Assembly: GCA_022495995.1 (NCBI GenBank)
Contig: JAFEMH010000164.1
Coordinates: 372,001-436,000, forward strand
Reading direction: 5' to 3'
Source of the DNA: Adenophora triphylla var. japonica
Lineage: Eukaryota; Streptophyta; Magnoliopsida; Asterales; Campanulaceae
DNA: 64,000 bases
Part shown: positions 45,279 to 56,094 of the stretch, piece by piece
Layout: the number at the start of each line of letters is the position of its first letter
How positions within the stretch are numbered: position 1 is the stretch's first letter
Program-made: the position numbers and the translations under genes
The notes under the pieces: generated by a model
The model's input: only the letters and a program-made list of their open reading frames with translations
What the model was told of the DNA's origin: nothing
Database searches by the model: none

Positions 45279-45493
45279 GAGGCAGCGCAGCGACGAGACA
45301 AAAATGGTGAGTTGAATCAAAGCTCCTTCACGCTTATTCAAAGGTTTTCTAATCTTTGATTTTTCAATGAACAATTATTTTTATTTGTTAATAATGTCAG
45401 ATAATGGTAATGATGAAGCAGAATACCAGCTTCTTCCTAGCGGTCCTAACAACGGCACTGCAAACAAGACAGGGGCATCTCTGAAAGAAATAG
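45279..45493 (+). pseudogene. Unidentified gene fragment with two phased exons
   Basis: Exon 45279-45306 (after TTTTCAG, before GTGAG) and exon 45401-45493 (after GTCAG, before GTGAAA) join in phase and encode EAAQRRDKNDNGNDEAEY followed by QLLPSGPNNGTANKTGAS. The conserved splice signals and coding-like composition suggest a captured piece of a host gene. I do not recognise the protein. Confidence 0.45.
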
Positions 45494-45574
45494 GTGAAAT
45501 TTGCTAACAAAAGCTGACTTCTATTTTAGACCATTTGTAATGATGGATCTATTGCCGGATTTGTGAACGGAGAT

Positions 45575-45750
45575 GGGGAAGGTGGTCGCCGGAGGTGGAG
45601 AAGGTCGTCGCCGGAGGTGAAGAAGGTAGTTGTCGGAGGTGGGTTTGGGTAGAGAGAGAAAGTGAAGAGAAAAAAGTGTGGGTGGAGGTGGTCGCCGGAG
45701 GTGGGGAAGGTGGTCGCCGGAGGTGGGGAAGGTGGTCGCCGGAGTTGGGT
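45575..45750. repeat. GAAGGTGGTCGCCGGAGGTGG minisatellite
   Basis: About six copies of a roughly 21-bp unit, in two blocks separated by a GA-rich stretch. It is GC-rich compared with its surroundings. Confidence 0.8.
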
Positions 45751-46018
45751 TGGGTAAAGATAAAGAGGGTAAAGAGAGATGGGTGTGTGTTTTGTGTGCA
45801 AAAATAGTTTTTTGTAATATTCATATTTAGCTAAATAGTTTTTTGTAAAATCACAACTTACATGTTTTTTTTTTGTAAATAGCATGTTTTTGAATGAGTT
45901 TTTGATAAAAAATCCTTTTTTGAAATAGGCACATATCAACGTCACCCACTAAAAGGGCTAGTGTGTTGTACATTGAGCCGAGGTGGAGGTAGTATAAGAT
46001 TCCATTTTTTCACATTAA

Positions 46019-47110
46019 GGCTCCGTTTATTTTGGGGAAAATATTTTTCGTAAAACGTTTTTTTTATTTTTCGGTGGTCGGTAAGCACCGAAAAATAGAG
46101 AAAATGTTTTTCGAAAAATATTTTCCCCCCTTTTCTAAGTAAAATAACTTACAAAAATTTTCTAATTAAAATATTTTTCGAAAAATGTTAACACCCAATA
46201 TCACACACACGCACCTAACTTTTCATACTCCCCTACTACGTTACCCACCCCAAATCAATCAACCCCTACCACATCCCCTTATAAAAAAATTATTTATATT
46301 AAAATTAGATTTTACAATTCTCCCAACCCCTCACCACCACCACCACTACCACCACCCACCCACCCCCTAGCCCCATCGGGTAAAAAAAAATCATTTTAAA
46401 TTTATTTTTAACACCCCCCACCCCGCGTCGGGTAAAAAAAAAAAAAATATATTTTTAATAACTCCCCACTACCATCACCACCTCAAGGTCAAAAAATATT
46501 TTTTTATTCATTTTAAAATTATATTTTAACAACTCCCTAACTCCCAACAATTTTTTTATTCATATTAAAATTATTTTTTAACAACCCTGATCACCCCCAC
46601 CAATCCCCCTCCCACAGTCAAACTTTTTTTACTCATAATTAAATTAATTTATTTTTTAACAACTCTTCCACCCAACCCCACTCCCCTACTCTCGGCCACA
46701 CCCTACCCCCCCCCCCCACACACAATCTCGGCTACCCACCCTACCCCACACCTACCCTATCACCACCCTATCCTACCTTCATCTCACCCTTTATATTTCC
46801 CCCACCTCCCTATCCTACCCCTACCCTACCCCACACCCACCCACCTCACCCCTACTACTCCCCACCTCCTACCCTACCACCCCACCTCCATCACCCTACC
46901 CCACCCTATCTCTTTTAACTTATCTCAAATTGTATTTTTATCAAAAAATATTTTCATTAAACACGCGAAAATATTTTCCGGAAAACATTTTCCTTATCAA
47001 ACAGCCGAAAACCTGTTTATCTCATTTTCCGGAATACATTTTCATTTTCCGAAAAACATTTTACAGCAAATCATTTTCCGGAAGTCGTTTTACGCGAAAC
47101 AAACGGAGCC
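46019..47110. mobile_element. Tourist/PIF-Harbinger-like inverted-repeat element, second copy
   Basis: Ends GGCTCCGTTTATTTT and inverted GAAACAAACGGAGCC, left flank TAA and right flank TAT. It shares GAAAATATTTTTCG subterminal blocks with 20587-21598. The interior, about 46190-46920, is C-rich and nearly free of G on the plus strand (CCCACCC/CTACCCC runs). Confidence 0.75.
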
Positions 47111-47716
47111 TATAACAGCGAGAGTCAAGCTAAACTAGCAGCATGAATAAGAGTATCTAATAATCCAATGTATATCTGACATTCCTAATTCCTAGACAAT
47201 CAAGCATCACGCAGATCATTTACCCACAACCCAATGCCCAAATGACCAATCTTTAACAATTTATCTTCTACATCCTGATGTACCAACCAATTGATAAGGA
47301 CTATTATACAGTCCAATGCAGGGGAAACTGCGAGGAACTTCAAAAAAATCAATGCATTCCGTAACATTATTATGTAGGTTGTAAACAATCAAACAGGAAA
47401 ACACTTCTCAGCGGCCACAATTCAAGAAATAAACAAACGCCTTGCGGGAAGATTTTTCTACAGAAACTATGAATTACAACTATATTGATACATGAACTTG
47501 TGTTCATTAAATCTTGTAGGTACATACTCTCTTGGACTGATACAGTACTTTTCTTGAAGGCAATCATCCTAATCGCATCTTTGCAACCAATTCATTTATT
47601 GAATCTCCTCGAGTTATACATTGGAATATGTTAATTGGAAAGACAGTATATAACTAAGAATACAGAATGAACTGCACAAGATTCAGATAAAAGCACGATT
47701 GCTATAGCATTCTACC
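47111..47716. other. 3' flank of the F-box/kelch gene
   Basis: No coding sequence is recognised. It lies downstream of the minus-strand gene's stop codon and probably includes its 3' UTR. Confidence 0.5.
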
Positions 47717-48543
47717 CTACAGTTGAATTGTGCACATAGCAGCAGTTTTGAAATCTAAAGGTTGGTAAAATGGTGGCTTTGTAACTATGGTTCTCCATGT
47801 CTTTTTCCTAGGATTATAAATCTGTATAAACAGCGTTCCTGACCTTTTATGCTGCCTTGACTTGTGGCTTTCTGTTGTATCAACTCTGCTCAGAAGGGTC
47901 ATTAAGTGTAACTCCCCATTGACTGCAACAAAGCCAACTGATGAGTCATCAGTGGTTTTTCTTGGCAAAGTAGTCTCCTTGCACCAACGATTTGAAGCCA
48001 TGTCATACCTGTGATGTGTTGAGAGTAAAGCACGTCCGTTAGATGTCCCATCAGATGAACTGTGACTTCTAGGAAAAGAATGCAAACAAAATGGAAGTGC
48101 AATTGGGACTTAATTAATGTTCCATGCTCCCATGACTCCCACAGAGTAAATTGATACATGCCATAAAAGACAATCATCTGGTACAGCAGAAAATCACACT
48201 ATTAATTAGCCCATTACCAAGAATTAAGTCACGGTCCTCTCCACAGGCTAGTTGCAAACTGAATCCCAATAACAAAAGCATGAATATATTACCATTTATT
48301 TATAAATGTTTATGCTACATTAATTTTTAAGGGCTTAGAAAGTTCAGTAAAGATTAGTATCCTGAGGAAGAGATCCTGAATAGGGATGGCAATTTTACCG
48401 AACCCGATCCGAACCCGAGCATATCCGAACCCGTTAGGGTCGGGTTTGGTAGCCATTTTTGAAAACCCGTCGGGTTCGGGTTCGGATTTTCAATGACACC
48501 CACCGACCCGACCCGGACCCGACGTAGTATTTTACATTTTGCC

Positions 48544-48611
<68 letters not shown>

Positions 48612-51324
48612 CTCCCTCCGTCCCAATAAGAGCTTCCCTTTTTGCCATTTTGGGTGTCCCGCTAATAGCTTCCACTTTCCTTTTTTGGCAAAGGAATCTT
48701 TACTATTTCCTCCACTCATTCTCTCTCCTCATTATTTTAATACTCACAATACTATTATAATTTACTATTCCCTCCACTCATTCTCTCTCCTATTTTTAAA
48801 TTACACTCACAACATCTTTACTTCCCTCCCACTTCCTTAATTTGCGTGCACAAAAAGTTTTGGGAAGCTCTTACCGGGACGGAGGGAGTATATGATATTA
48901 ATATACCCCTCGGCCCTCCCTTACCCCTAACCCTAATTATCCCTTTATCCCTTCAGTCTCAATAATACGCCGCTTCAGTCTCATACCGGCTTGAGAGAGA
49001 AACATAGAGAGAGAGAGAGAGAGACGAAGTTGAAGCTCGCTCCTCCGCTGTCGTCGACGGCGAGTCTCGTTTCTTAACCTGAAGCTATTATTGTTTTTTC
49101 TTAATCTGAATCTCTTGTTTATTCGCACAAAGTACCTTATGTTTTGAAATTGAAGATTCTTGTAGATATTTTCATCCTAAGCAGAACCCACAGTGTTTAT
49201 AAGGTCGGATCTGGAATAAAGTGCCATGGAACTGGAAGATTCTTGTTTGATTTGAATGTACTTTGAGCTGTAAAATGCCATGGAACTGGAAGTGCTTGAA
49301 ATTTTGAAACGAAAATTACATTGTCTGTGCCAAAAAGTAAATACCGGGTCGGGTTCGGGTTCGGGCCGGGTCGAGTCATTTCGGGTTCGGTTAGCACACT
49401 TGAATACTCGGGTCGGGTTCGGTTAGGTCAAACCCGACCCGAACCTGACCCGTTGCCATCCCTAATCCTGAAACATACCCATATTTATTACATTGTTATC
49501 AGGGTACTGACATTCCAGGACAAAGTAATATTTCATCAGAAATCAGAGACTAACGCAGAATAGTCTTGTTTACTTGGCTCTGAGTTTTGACATTCTGATA
49601 ACGCAGAAGCTACTGTTTTCCAAAACAAGGTGTTGCCAACTATGGTAAACACGTATGATTCTTGAGCAATTAATTATTTCCACTTGTTCATTAAGAAAAA
49701 CATGAATATGAAGTTTCTACACTCCCTCCATTCTAATCAAATAGTCATGTTAGAAATGTGTAATAACTATTGGAAATATTATCATACTTCGAGTTGGTTA
49801 TAACTAAAAAGATGTTTATTCATACAAAAGATGATTGTATCACACGTGGAGGGTAAAGTTTAAAGGTTACCGAGATTGAAAGGAAACACGTTTTGATGTG
49901 GGCGCTTTAAGTGGATCCTCCAAAATAGATTAGTTAACTCTTTACAGGGAAAAGATGGAGTACTGCTGAACAATGCCTAAAAAAAGCACTCCTAAATATT
50001 TCCAGTCTCATAATTACATAAGCACTCACAAGCCAGACTATATGATCAAGTATATATTGTTCCTGCACATTCTTCCAGTTTGATACCAATTAATAGTGAG
50101 CCTCACTCATACCTTTCTCACCCAACTCAATGCTAACCAAGATAAAGGCAACTAGATGAAATTCAAAGAAGCACCAATATGGGCCTCCATATATAAAACT
50201 ACACGCGACAATTAACATTTCATTCATTTAACATAATTTTAATTACTACCATCTGCTCATAGCACTTGTTTCATATTACATAATAGGGGAAATAGCAGAC
50301 AAGGAATAAAATGTGGTTTTCACATCTAATCAACACAGAAGAAAAGAAGGCATCAAAAATTGTACCTGAGAATGTCACTCCGGTCCATCATGAAAATACC
50401 AGGCGCCCCGGAACTGACATCCTCCACGACAACTGTTTTCCCAAGCCGCCTCCTTTCCCCTTCTTCCCACATATCACCAAGCTCCCTCCACTTCCCACCA
50501 TTATTCAAATCCATCGCGACGGCATCTCTGTAATACTCATCCACTGGAAACACCCCCAAAACAGTCCTTGACTCGCCGTACCCACCCATAACCCAAAATT
50601 CTCTATCCTCCTCATTCCCAACCAAGAAACCAACACACCCTGCACGAAATCTAGGCAAACCATCCAAAGCCACCCACTCATTCCTCCCAACATCATACAT
50701 TTCAACTGAGCTCATCCTACTCCCTGCTGCACCAAACATATTGTGCCGCGAACCACCACCAGCAACAAGAATCTGATCAGAATTGGAAATCGCTACACAT
50801 GCAAAGCTTCCGCGAGGGGTGAGCATAGGTGGGAGGCAATCCCAAGACTGTTTAACGAAATCAAACCGGAAGGCGGATGAGGAAGGTGAGGGACGATCAA
50901 GTGGATACGACCTAGTATCGAAAAGGGACCCACCAAGAACATAAAGCTGGGAACCCAAAGCAACGGAGGTGAAATTACAGAGTCCATATACATGGGGATT
51001 ACAGGGCATGGGAGGAAGAAGACACCATGAGAGATTTTGTGGGTCGAACAGATAAGGAGAAGCGATGGATGGATCTTGAGGGAATATACAAACGAGGTGA
51101 GACAATTTGGATTTTGGGAGATGCTTTTGGCGGATTGAGATTATGGTTTTGGATGAGAAGAAGAATTTCCATGATTTGGAGATGGATTTGAGGCGCGCAT
51201 GGTGCGAGTATGGGATAAATGAGAGGATTAACGATGCTAGATCATTGGGAAGGGCCGGAATTAGGGTTAGGGTTTGGTTTTGCGACTGGGATTCTTCGTC
51301 GCTTGACGAAGATCGAGGAGGCAT
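47717..51324 (-). CDS. F-box/kelch-repeat protein (OR23-like), 2 exons, 416 aa
   Basis: Exon 1 is 50366-51324 (ATG at 51324; donor AG|GTACAA) and exon 2 is 47717-48008 (acceptor CACAG|GTATGAC; stop TAG). They join in phase to give ...SDILR-YDMASNRW..., 1251 bases in all. An F-box lies at about residues 22-65 (LIPALPNDLASLILSFIPYS, HARLKSISKSW). Kelch repeats follow from about residue 95 (FTSVALGSQLYVLGGSLFDT; LVAGGGSRHNMFGAAGSRM; FWVMGGYGESR; then exon 2, VGFVAVNGELHLM). It matches my recollection of Arabidopsis F-box/kelch-repeat protein OR23. The family acts as the substrate adaptor of SCF ubiquitin ligases through Skp1. The 2.36-kb intron is swollen by a hAT element with a nested MITE and a second MITE. 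The frame is intact with clean splice sites, so I regard it as functional. Confidence 0.9.
48381..49464. mobile_element. Non-autonomous hAT element in the F-box gene intron
   Basis: TAGGGATGGCAA at the left and TTGCCATCCCTA at the right, flanked by the exact 8-bp duplication ATCCTGAA (48373-48380 and 49465-49472). Subterminal CGGGTTCGGG/CCCGACCCGAAC repeats line both ends. No transposase. It contains an (AT)n run (48546-48611) and a Stowaway-type MITE. Confidence 0.95.
48612..48888. mobile_element. Stowaway-type MITE nested in the hAT element
   Basis: CTCCCTCCGTCCCAATAAGAG start and ...CTTACCGGGACGGAGGGAG end, TA flanks, 277 bp. It must be younger than the hAT insertion. Confidence 0.9.
49722..49960. 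mobile_element. Diverged Stowaway-type MITE in the F-box gene intron
   Basis: Starts CTCCCTCCATTCTAATCAAA and ends ...AAAAGATGGAG before TA. The terminal match is weak. Confidence 0.45.
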
Positions 51325-51659
51325 CTCTCACTGTGAAAATCCACACAATCGGATCAAGAACTTCTCCGATGATCAAAGCTTCTTCAATGCTGTCTTCGAA
51401 TTCTTAATAAAAGTCTAAGAATTTGAGCAGGTTTGTGCGAAATTTGACTGAAGCAGTATATACTGGGAAGGGTTGGGGGAGGAATATGAGGAGAAATGAT
51501 GGTGCAAGTGCAAGCAACCATAATAGTGTACAGTTTGAGGACACGTGGGATGTGTCTATGGCGGCGATTCGTGATTGACCGGGAAAGGTTGGCGCCTGGG
51601 TCGGTGGGGAGACAGTTGGGTGGATCAGGATCTCGGTCCGGTCGGGTTTGGGTAGATAG
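51325..51659. promoter_or_regulatory. 5' flank of the F-box/kelch gene
   Basis: This stretch lies between the gene's start codon and an inverted-repeat element that begins only about 335 bases upstream. No clear TATA box is visible on the minus strand. It would hold the 5' UTR and core promoter. Confidence 0.4.
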
Positions 51660-52360
51660 GGTAAATACTAAATACAGGGAACGAAAAATACAGGAAACGA
51701 AAAATTCCAACCATGCCCTTGCCCTACACGAGATGTTGTGAAACGAGTTATCTCATTGGATTTGCGCCGCCGGCCATATCTCTGGCACCGCTGATTATTT
51801 TGCTGATCCCAACGGTCAATATGAGCGCCTGAGAGATGCGAACATACCCCAAATATTTGACGACGATCCAACGGTTAATGAAACGGGAATTTGATTTTTA
51901 ATATAGCGAAGCCGGATTTGCGCCGTCGGCCATATCTCCGGCACCGCTGATTATTTTGCTGATCCCAACGGTCAATATGAGCGCCTGAGTGATACGAACA
52001 TACCCCAAAAATTTGACGACGATCCAACGGTTAATGAAGCGGGAATTTGATTTTTAATATAGCGAATTTTTGGAGATTTTCGTCAGTTTTCGCCGCCGGC
52101 CATTTCTCCCTCTCCGGCAATTATTTAGAAGATCCCAACGGTCATCATGTGCGCCTAGGGGATGCGACCAAAGCCCAGAAGTTTCACGACGATCCAACGG
52201 TTAATGAAGTCGGAATTCAATTTTTATATATGCGATTTAGTTTTGATTTTTTGCTGAAAATTTGATTCGAATTCTGGCCATTTGGCCGGAATTTTTGGTT
52301 TATATGGGTATTTTGATAATTTTGTTGGTTCCCTGTATTTTTTGTTCCCTGTATTTAACC
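51660..52360. mobile_element. Inverted-repeat element with three tandem internal units
   Basis: The ends GGTAAATACTAAATACAGGG and GGTTAAATACAGGGAAC (right end read inverted) match over about 35 bases. Inside are three head-to-tail units of about 155 bp, at about 51750-51906, 51907-52064 and 52065-52235. They share GATCCCAACGGTCA, GCGCCTGAG and ACGACGATCCAACGGTTAAT. The third unit is more diverged. No transposase and no clear TSD. Confidence 0.65.
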
Positions 52361-52465
52361 ATATCCGGTAGATAGTTTAATCTGGCTCAAAAAATAGCAC
52401 CCATCGTTCGGGGAGTTTGAGTTGGGGGAAATTCAAACAAATTTTTGTATTATTTATTTGGGAAT

Positions 52466-52934
52466 TTGCCCCATAAATTTCTTTTGGAACAAATCATTTC
52501 CCATTAAGTTTCTCATTTTATTAAAATGTCTCATAAGTTCTCATGTTGTATTATGTATAATACAATATTTAGTTATGCAGTAGTTTAAAATCATATCTTG
52601 CATCCGCACCACTCACTTGCGGCCCTACGCCGCCCGTGCTGCTATCGCCGCATGCGGATTTCGGTCAATTTTCGCGGAATCCAGGTCAATTTTCACCGGA
52701 ATCCGACAATTTTAGCCGGAATCCGTCGCCGATGGGCTCCGAAATCCGGTCGTCGGAGAGTGCGAATCAGTCGCGCCAGGTCCATGGGCTTCGGACTCGG
52801 TGGCCGGCGGCGCCGAATGCAGTATTATGGCCTTAATTGATGTTGTATTTTCGAAACATAATACAACATTCATAATACAACATTAAAAGAAACTTATTGA
52901 GCATAGATTTAAAAAAAAGGAACTTATGGGGCAA
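52466..52934. mobile_element. Inverted-repeat element (MITE-like), about 470 bp
   Basis: TTGCCCCATAAATTTCTTTT at the left and inverted TTGCCCCATAAGTTCC at the right. A second internal inverted pair is built of GTTGTATTATG...CATAATACAAC. The middle (52600-52840) is GC-rich with repeated CCGGAATCC blocks and might be captured sequence; no gene is recognised. Confidence 0.55.
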
Positions 52935-52983
52935 TGACCCTATTTATTTTTGTCGTTGATTGAAACTCACACAAATTTGGTAT

Positions 52984-55002
52984 GGGCAAACGATAATTTC
53001 GGCATGAAGTCGAGAAGTCGAGGGTCGATCTCGAAACGGGGCTCCATATTTAAATTTTGTCAAATTAGTGTTCAATATCTAAACTTTTCATCAATTAAGG
53101 ACTTTTTGATGAATTTTGTTAGTAAAGTCAGTTAAATGACATGTGTCACGCATGTGCTGGACAAGTTGGACTAAATTGAAATACAAATTAGTTATTAAAG
53201 AGTGAAATGTAAATTTTTAAAAATTGATGACCGTTACAAAATATTTTTTTAAAAATAATATTTTTTGAAAATATAATATATTGTGAAAAGTTGTAATTTT
53301 TTTATAATTTTTAAAATATGTTAAAATAAATGTTATAAATATAAAAAATTGTATTTTAAAAGAAAATAGTATTTTTAAAAAAAAAATAATTAATTTTAAA
53401 TGTAAATCTTGTAAAATAAATGTTATAAATATAAAAAAATTGTCATTTTTTTAAAAAAAAAATTGTCATTTTTTTTTAAAAAAATAATTAATTTTTAACG
53501 TAAATCTTGTAATATTTTTTTTAATTCTTATGTTATCATAATTTATTAAAAAAATTATCCAAATTCAAATATTTAGTTTTTTTTTAACAACAAATAATTA
53601 GTAAATTTAAAATATTGAAAAAAATAAAGATAATAGTTAATATGATTTAAAATAATTTAAGATATTAACTATTATCCTTTTTTCTAATAATTTAAATTAC
53701 TAATTATTTTGATTAAAAAAATCACTAATTATTTTAGATTGAATAATTTATAAAATATATAAATAAAATAAATATTTACAAAAAATATGTTGCTTCTCTT
53801 TTCTTTACAAAAAATATGCTGAAAAATAAATATTTTCCTCATCTTTCTCTCAACCATCTCTCAACCATGGCAGTCACTCCACTCTCTCACCTCACCTCAC
53901 CTCACCTCATGACCATGGCCATGGCCATGGCCACCGTCACACCTCACCTCCGGTAAGTTCTTGATCCACCCCAATCGCACCTTCTCCTCCTCCACCCCAA
54001 TTCGTCCCTAAATTGTCACCCCATTTGATCCACCAAAAAACTTAGATCTGCAATCGCCTCTCCCCTCCCCAAATCTGTAGATCTGCAATCGTCCATATGT
54101 TGATAGGCGATGATTGTGTATGGTGGGTGGATGATTTGGTTGGAAAAATGATTGCTAGGGGTTGGGGAGATTCAACCAGGTGTTGTCGGTCTTTGAGATA
54201 GAAGGATGAGTAGCGGTCAAAGGGAGAGAGAGGAATTCAGCGCTGAAAAGGGAGAAAGTGGGGCTTAGGGCTTCATCGGCTGGTGGTGTTTTGGGAGAGG
54301 GGGAGGAACGACGGGGAAGTGTGGTGGTGGGTGTGGCCCACCGTGATGAAGGTAGGAAGGAGGGGTTGCGTGGGTTAAAGAAAAATTTGGGAAAGAAGGG
54401 AATAACTTTTTTGTGTTTAAGAAAATATTTGTTTATATATTTTAATTAGTTAAATTGTGTTTCATTAAAAAAAAACTTGATTAAGAAAAAAATATAAATT
54501 GGGTAAGCATATTTTTTGTAAAAAAATTAATTAATTTTTCTTTAAAAAATGACAATTTTTTTATATTTATAACATTTATTTTACAAGATTTACATTTAAA
54601 ATTAATTATTTTTTTAAAAAAATACTATTTTCTTTAAAAATACAATTTTTTTTTATATTTATAACATTTATTTTAGCATATTTTAAAATTATAAAAAAAT
54701 TACAGCTTTTCACAATATATTATATTTTTAAAAAATATTATTTGAAAAAAAATATTTAACGGTCATCAATTTTTAAAAATTTACATTTCACTCCTTAATA
54801 ACTAATTTGCATTTCAATTTAGTCCAACTTGTCCAGCACATGCGTGACACATGTCACTTAATTGACTTTTTTAACAAAATTCGTCGAAAACCCTTAATTG
54901 ACGAAAAGTTTAGATATTGAGTCCTGATTTGACAAAATTTAGATATGGGGCCCCGTTTCTAGACCACCACCTCGACTTCAGGCCCTAAATTGTAATTTGC
55001 CT
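52984..55002. mobile_element. Mutator-like element with long inverted repeats and an enclosed exon (Pack-MULE-like)
   Basis: Flanked by an exact 9-bp duplication ATTTGGTAT (52975-52983 and 55003-55011). The arms are long: about 52985-53530 matches about 54470-55000 inverted, around 540 bases, including TGTCACGCATGTGCTGGACA. The central 900 bases have a different, GC-richer composition and contain an exon-like start. No transposase is present. Confidence 0.95.
53867..53952 (+). pseudogene. Exon-like fragment inside the Mutator-like element
   Basis: ATG 53867 opens a frame (MAVTPLSHLTSPHLMTMAMA...) that ends at a perfect donor CG|GTAAGT at 53952. The composition (Ser/Thr/Pro/Met-rich start) fits an organelle-targeting or N-terminal exon. 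CACCTCACCT and ATGGCC are repeated in it. No downstream exon is recognised up to the right arm. Likely a captured first exon of unknown source gene. Confidence 0.45.
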
Positions 55003-55060
55003 ATTTGGTATTTATTGAGATAGAAAAAATAATATTTTTATTTAATTTTCTTTATTATTA

Positions 55061-55347
55061 CTCCCTCCGTCTCAGCCTAAAAGGCAAAAAATGGAGAGGG
55101 AACGCAAATTAAGAAAAATGATGTAGGAAAGATAAAAAGTTTAAATGTTGTGAGTATGAAAAATTAAATAGGAGAGAGAATGAGTGGGAGGTGATGTAAG
55201 AAAGAAAATGTTGTGAGTGTAAAAGTAAAATAGGAGAGAGAATGAGTGGAGAGAATAGTGATTTAAGGTTTCCTTTTTGGGAAAGTGCTTTTTTAAATGG
55301 GACGCCCAAAAAGGAAATTTGTGGCTTTTAGGCTGAGACGGAGGGAG
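55061..55347. mobile_element. Stowaway-type MITE
   Basis: CTCCCTCCGTCTCAGCCTAA start and inverted TTAGGCTGAGACGGAGGGAG end, TA flanks, 287 bp. Confidence 0.9.
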
Positions 55348-55438
55348 TATATAATTTTTGTATTATTATTTTGTAATTTAAAGCGAAACGGAGAAGTACA
55401 AAGTGGACCTTTGGTAGAAAGCAGGTTATTGGTAATTC

Positions 55439-55590
55439 GGTGTAGCGAGTTCAAATTTTAGTTTTTTTTTTTTAAATTACATAAATATTAAAATAAATTA
55501 GGGCAAATTTAAAATGTTTTACACCGTGTAGCGAGTTTAACCGAAAAAATTATAAACTCGCTACACCGTCTAGCGAGTTCCAAAAAATTG
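55439..55590. repeat. GTGTAGCGAGTT repeats forming a hairpin
   Basis: GTGTAGCGAGTT occurs at 55440, again at 55526, inverted at 55555, and as a variant at about 55569. The arms 55526-55539 and 55553-55566 pair perfectly over 14 bases with a 13-base loop. Confidence 0.75.
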
Positions 55591-55838
55591 ATCATTTTGA
55601 CAAATAGTTTCAAATGTGGGTTATTTTGGGATTTGGATATTTAAAAATGAATAATTTGAAAAAAAAATCGAAACTATGTTTATGGTGGAAAAACAATAAT
55701 TTTTCATTTGTTTTTCTTTTAAATATCTTTTTTTTTAACTATTGTGTTTTACTATTTTTTTAAAAGTTCTTTTACATCTTATTTATTTTAGGTTTTACTA
55801 TTTAAAAAAAAAAACACTTAAAATAATGCCAAAAACTT

Positions 55839-55880
55839 ACAAAAAATGCGTTTTTTGTTAAGCTTAACAAAAAACGTGTT
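55839..55880. mobile_element. Probable left terminal region of the large Mutator-like element
   Basis: CTTACAAAAAATGCG is followed by a perfect 28-base palindrome (55849-55876) centred on AAGCTT. The same arrangement forms the inverted ends of the 22906-23328 element. The right end of the large element would lie beyond the window. Confidence 0.5.
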
Positions 55881-56094
55881 TTTCAATCGCGGTTCAATTT
55901 AGCGGACGGTTCTTACGCTTTTCCGGTCCGGTTCAATTTCTCGCGGCGTATTTGATTTTTGATTTCCACATTTGTGCCTTTCAATTCGATTTTTCCTACT
56001 TTCATCATCTCCAGTACATTGCGGCGTATCGGTTTCCACCGAGTTTCATCATCTCATTTGTTTTTATTCGTCATTTTACTTGTTATTCGACATT

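Larger units (their letters stand above)
44061..45933. mobile_element. Candidate inverted-repeat element carrying exon-like sequence
   Basis: The left end GGCCATTTACAAAAAACTCATT and the right end read inverted (GTGCCTATTTCAAAAAAGG...AAAACTCATT) are similar, and both sides carry repeated TTACAAAAAACTA blocks. The inside differs in composition and holds a minisatellite, two exon-like pieces and a GC-rich stretch. The end-to-end pairing is imperfect and no TSD was found. Confidence 0.4.

Noticed and set aside
45595..45807. Plus-strand Gly/Arg/Val-rich frame
   Set aside because: Product of the 21-bp GAAGGTGGTCGCCGG minisatellite; no start context and no domain.
46680..46900. Telomere-like CTACCCC/CCCTACC sequence
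   Set aside because: Units are irregular and do not form runs of the plant telomere repeat CCCTAAA.
47902..48177. Alternative start of F-box exon 2 at 48177 (after ACCAG)
   Set aside because: Joining exon 1 there gives an immediate stop; the acceptor at 48009/48008 keeps the frame and matches the family.
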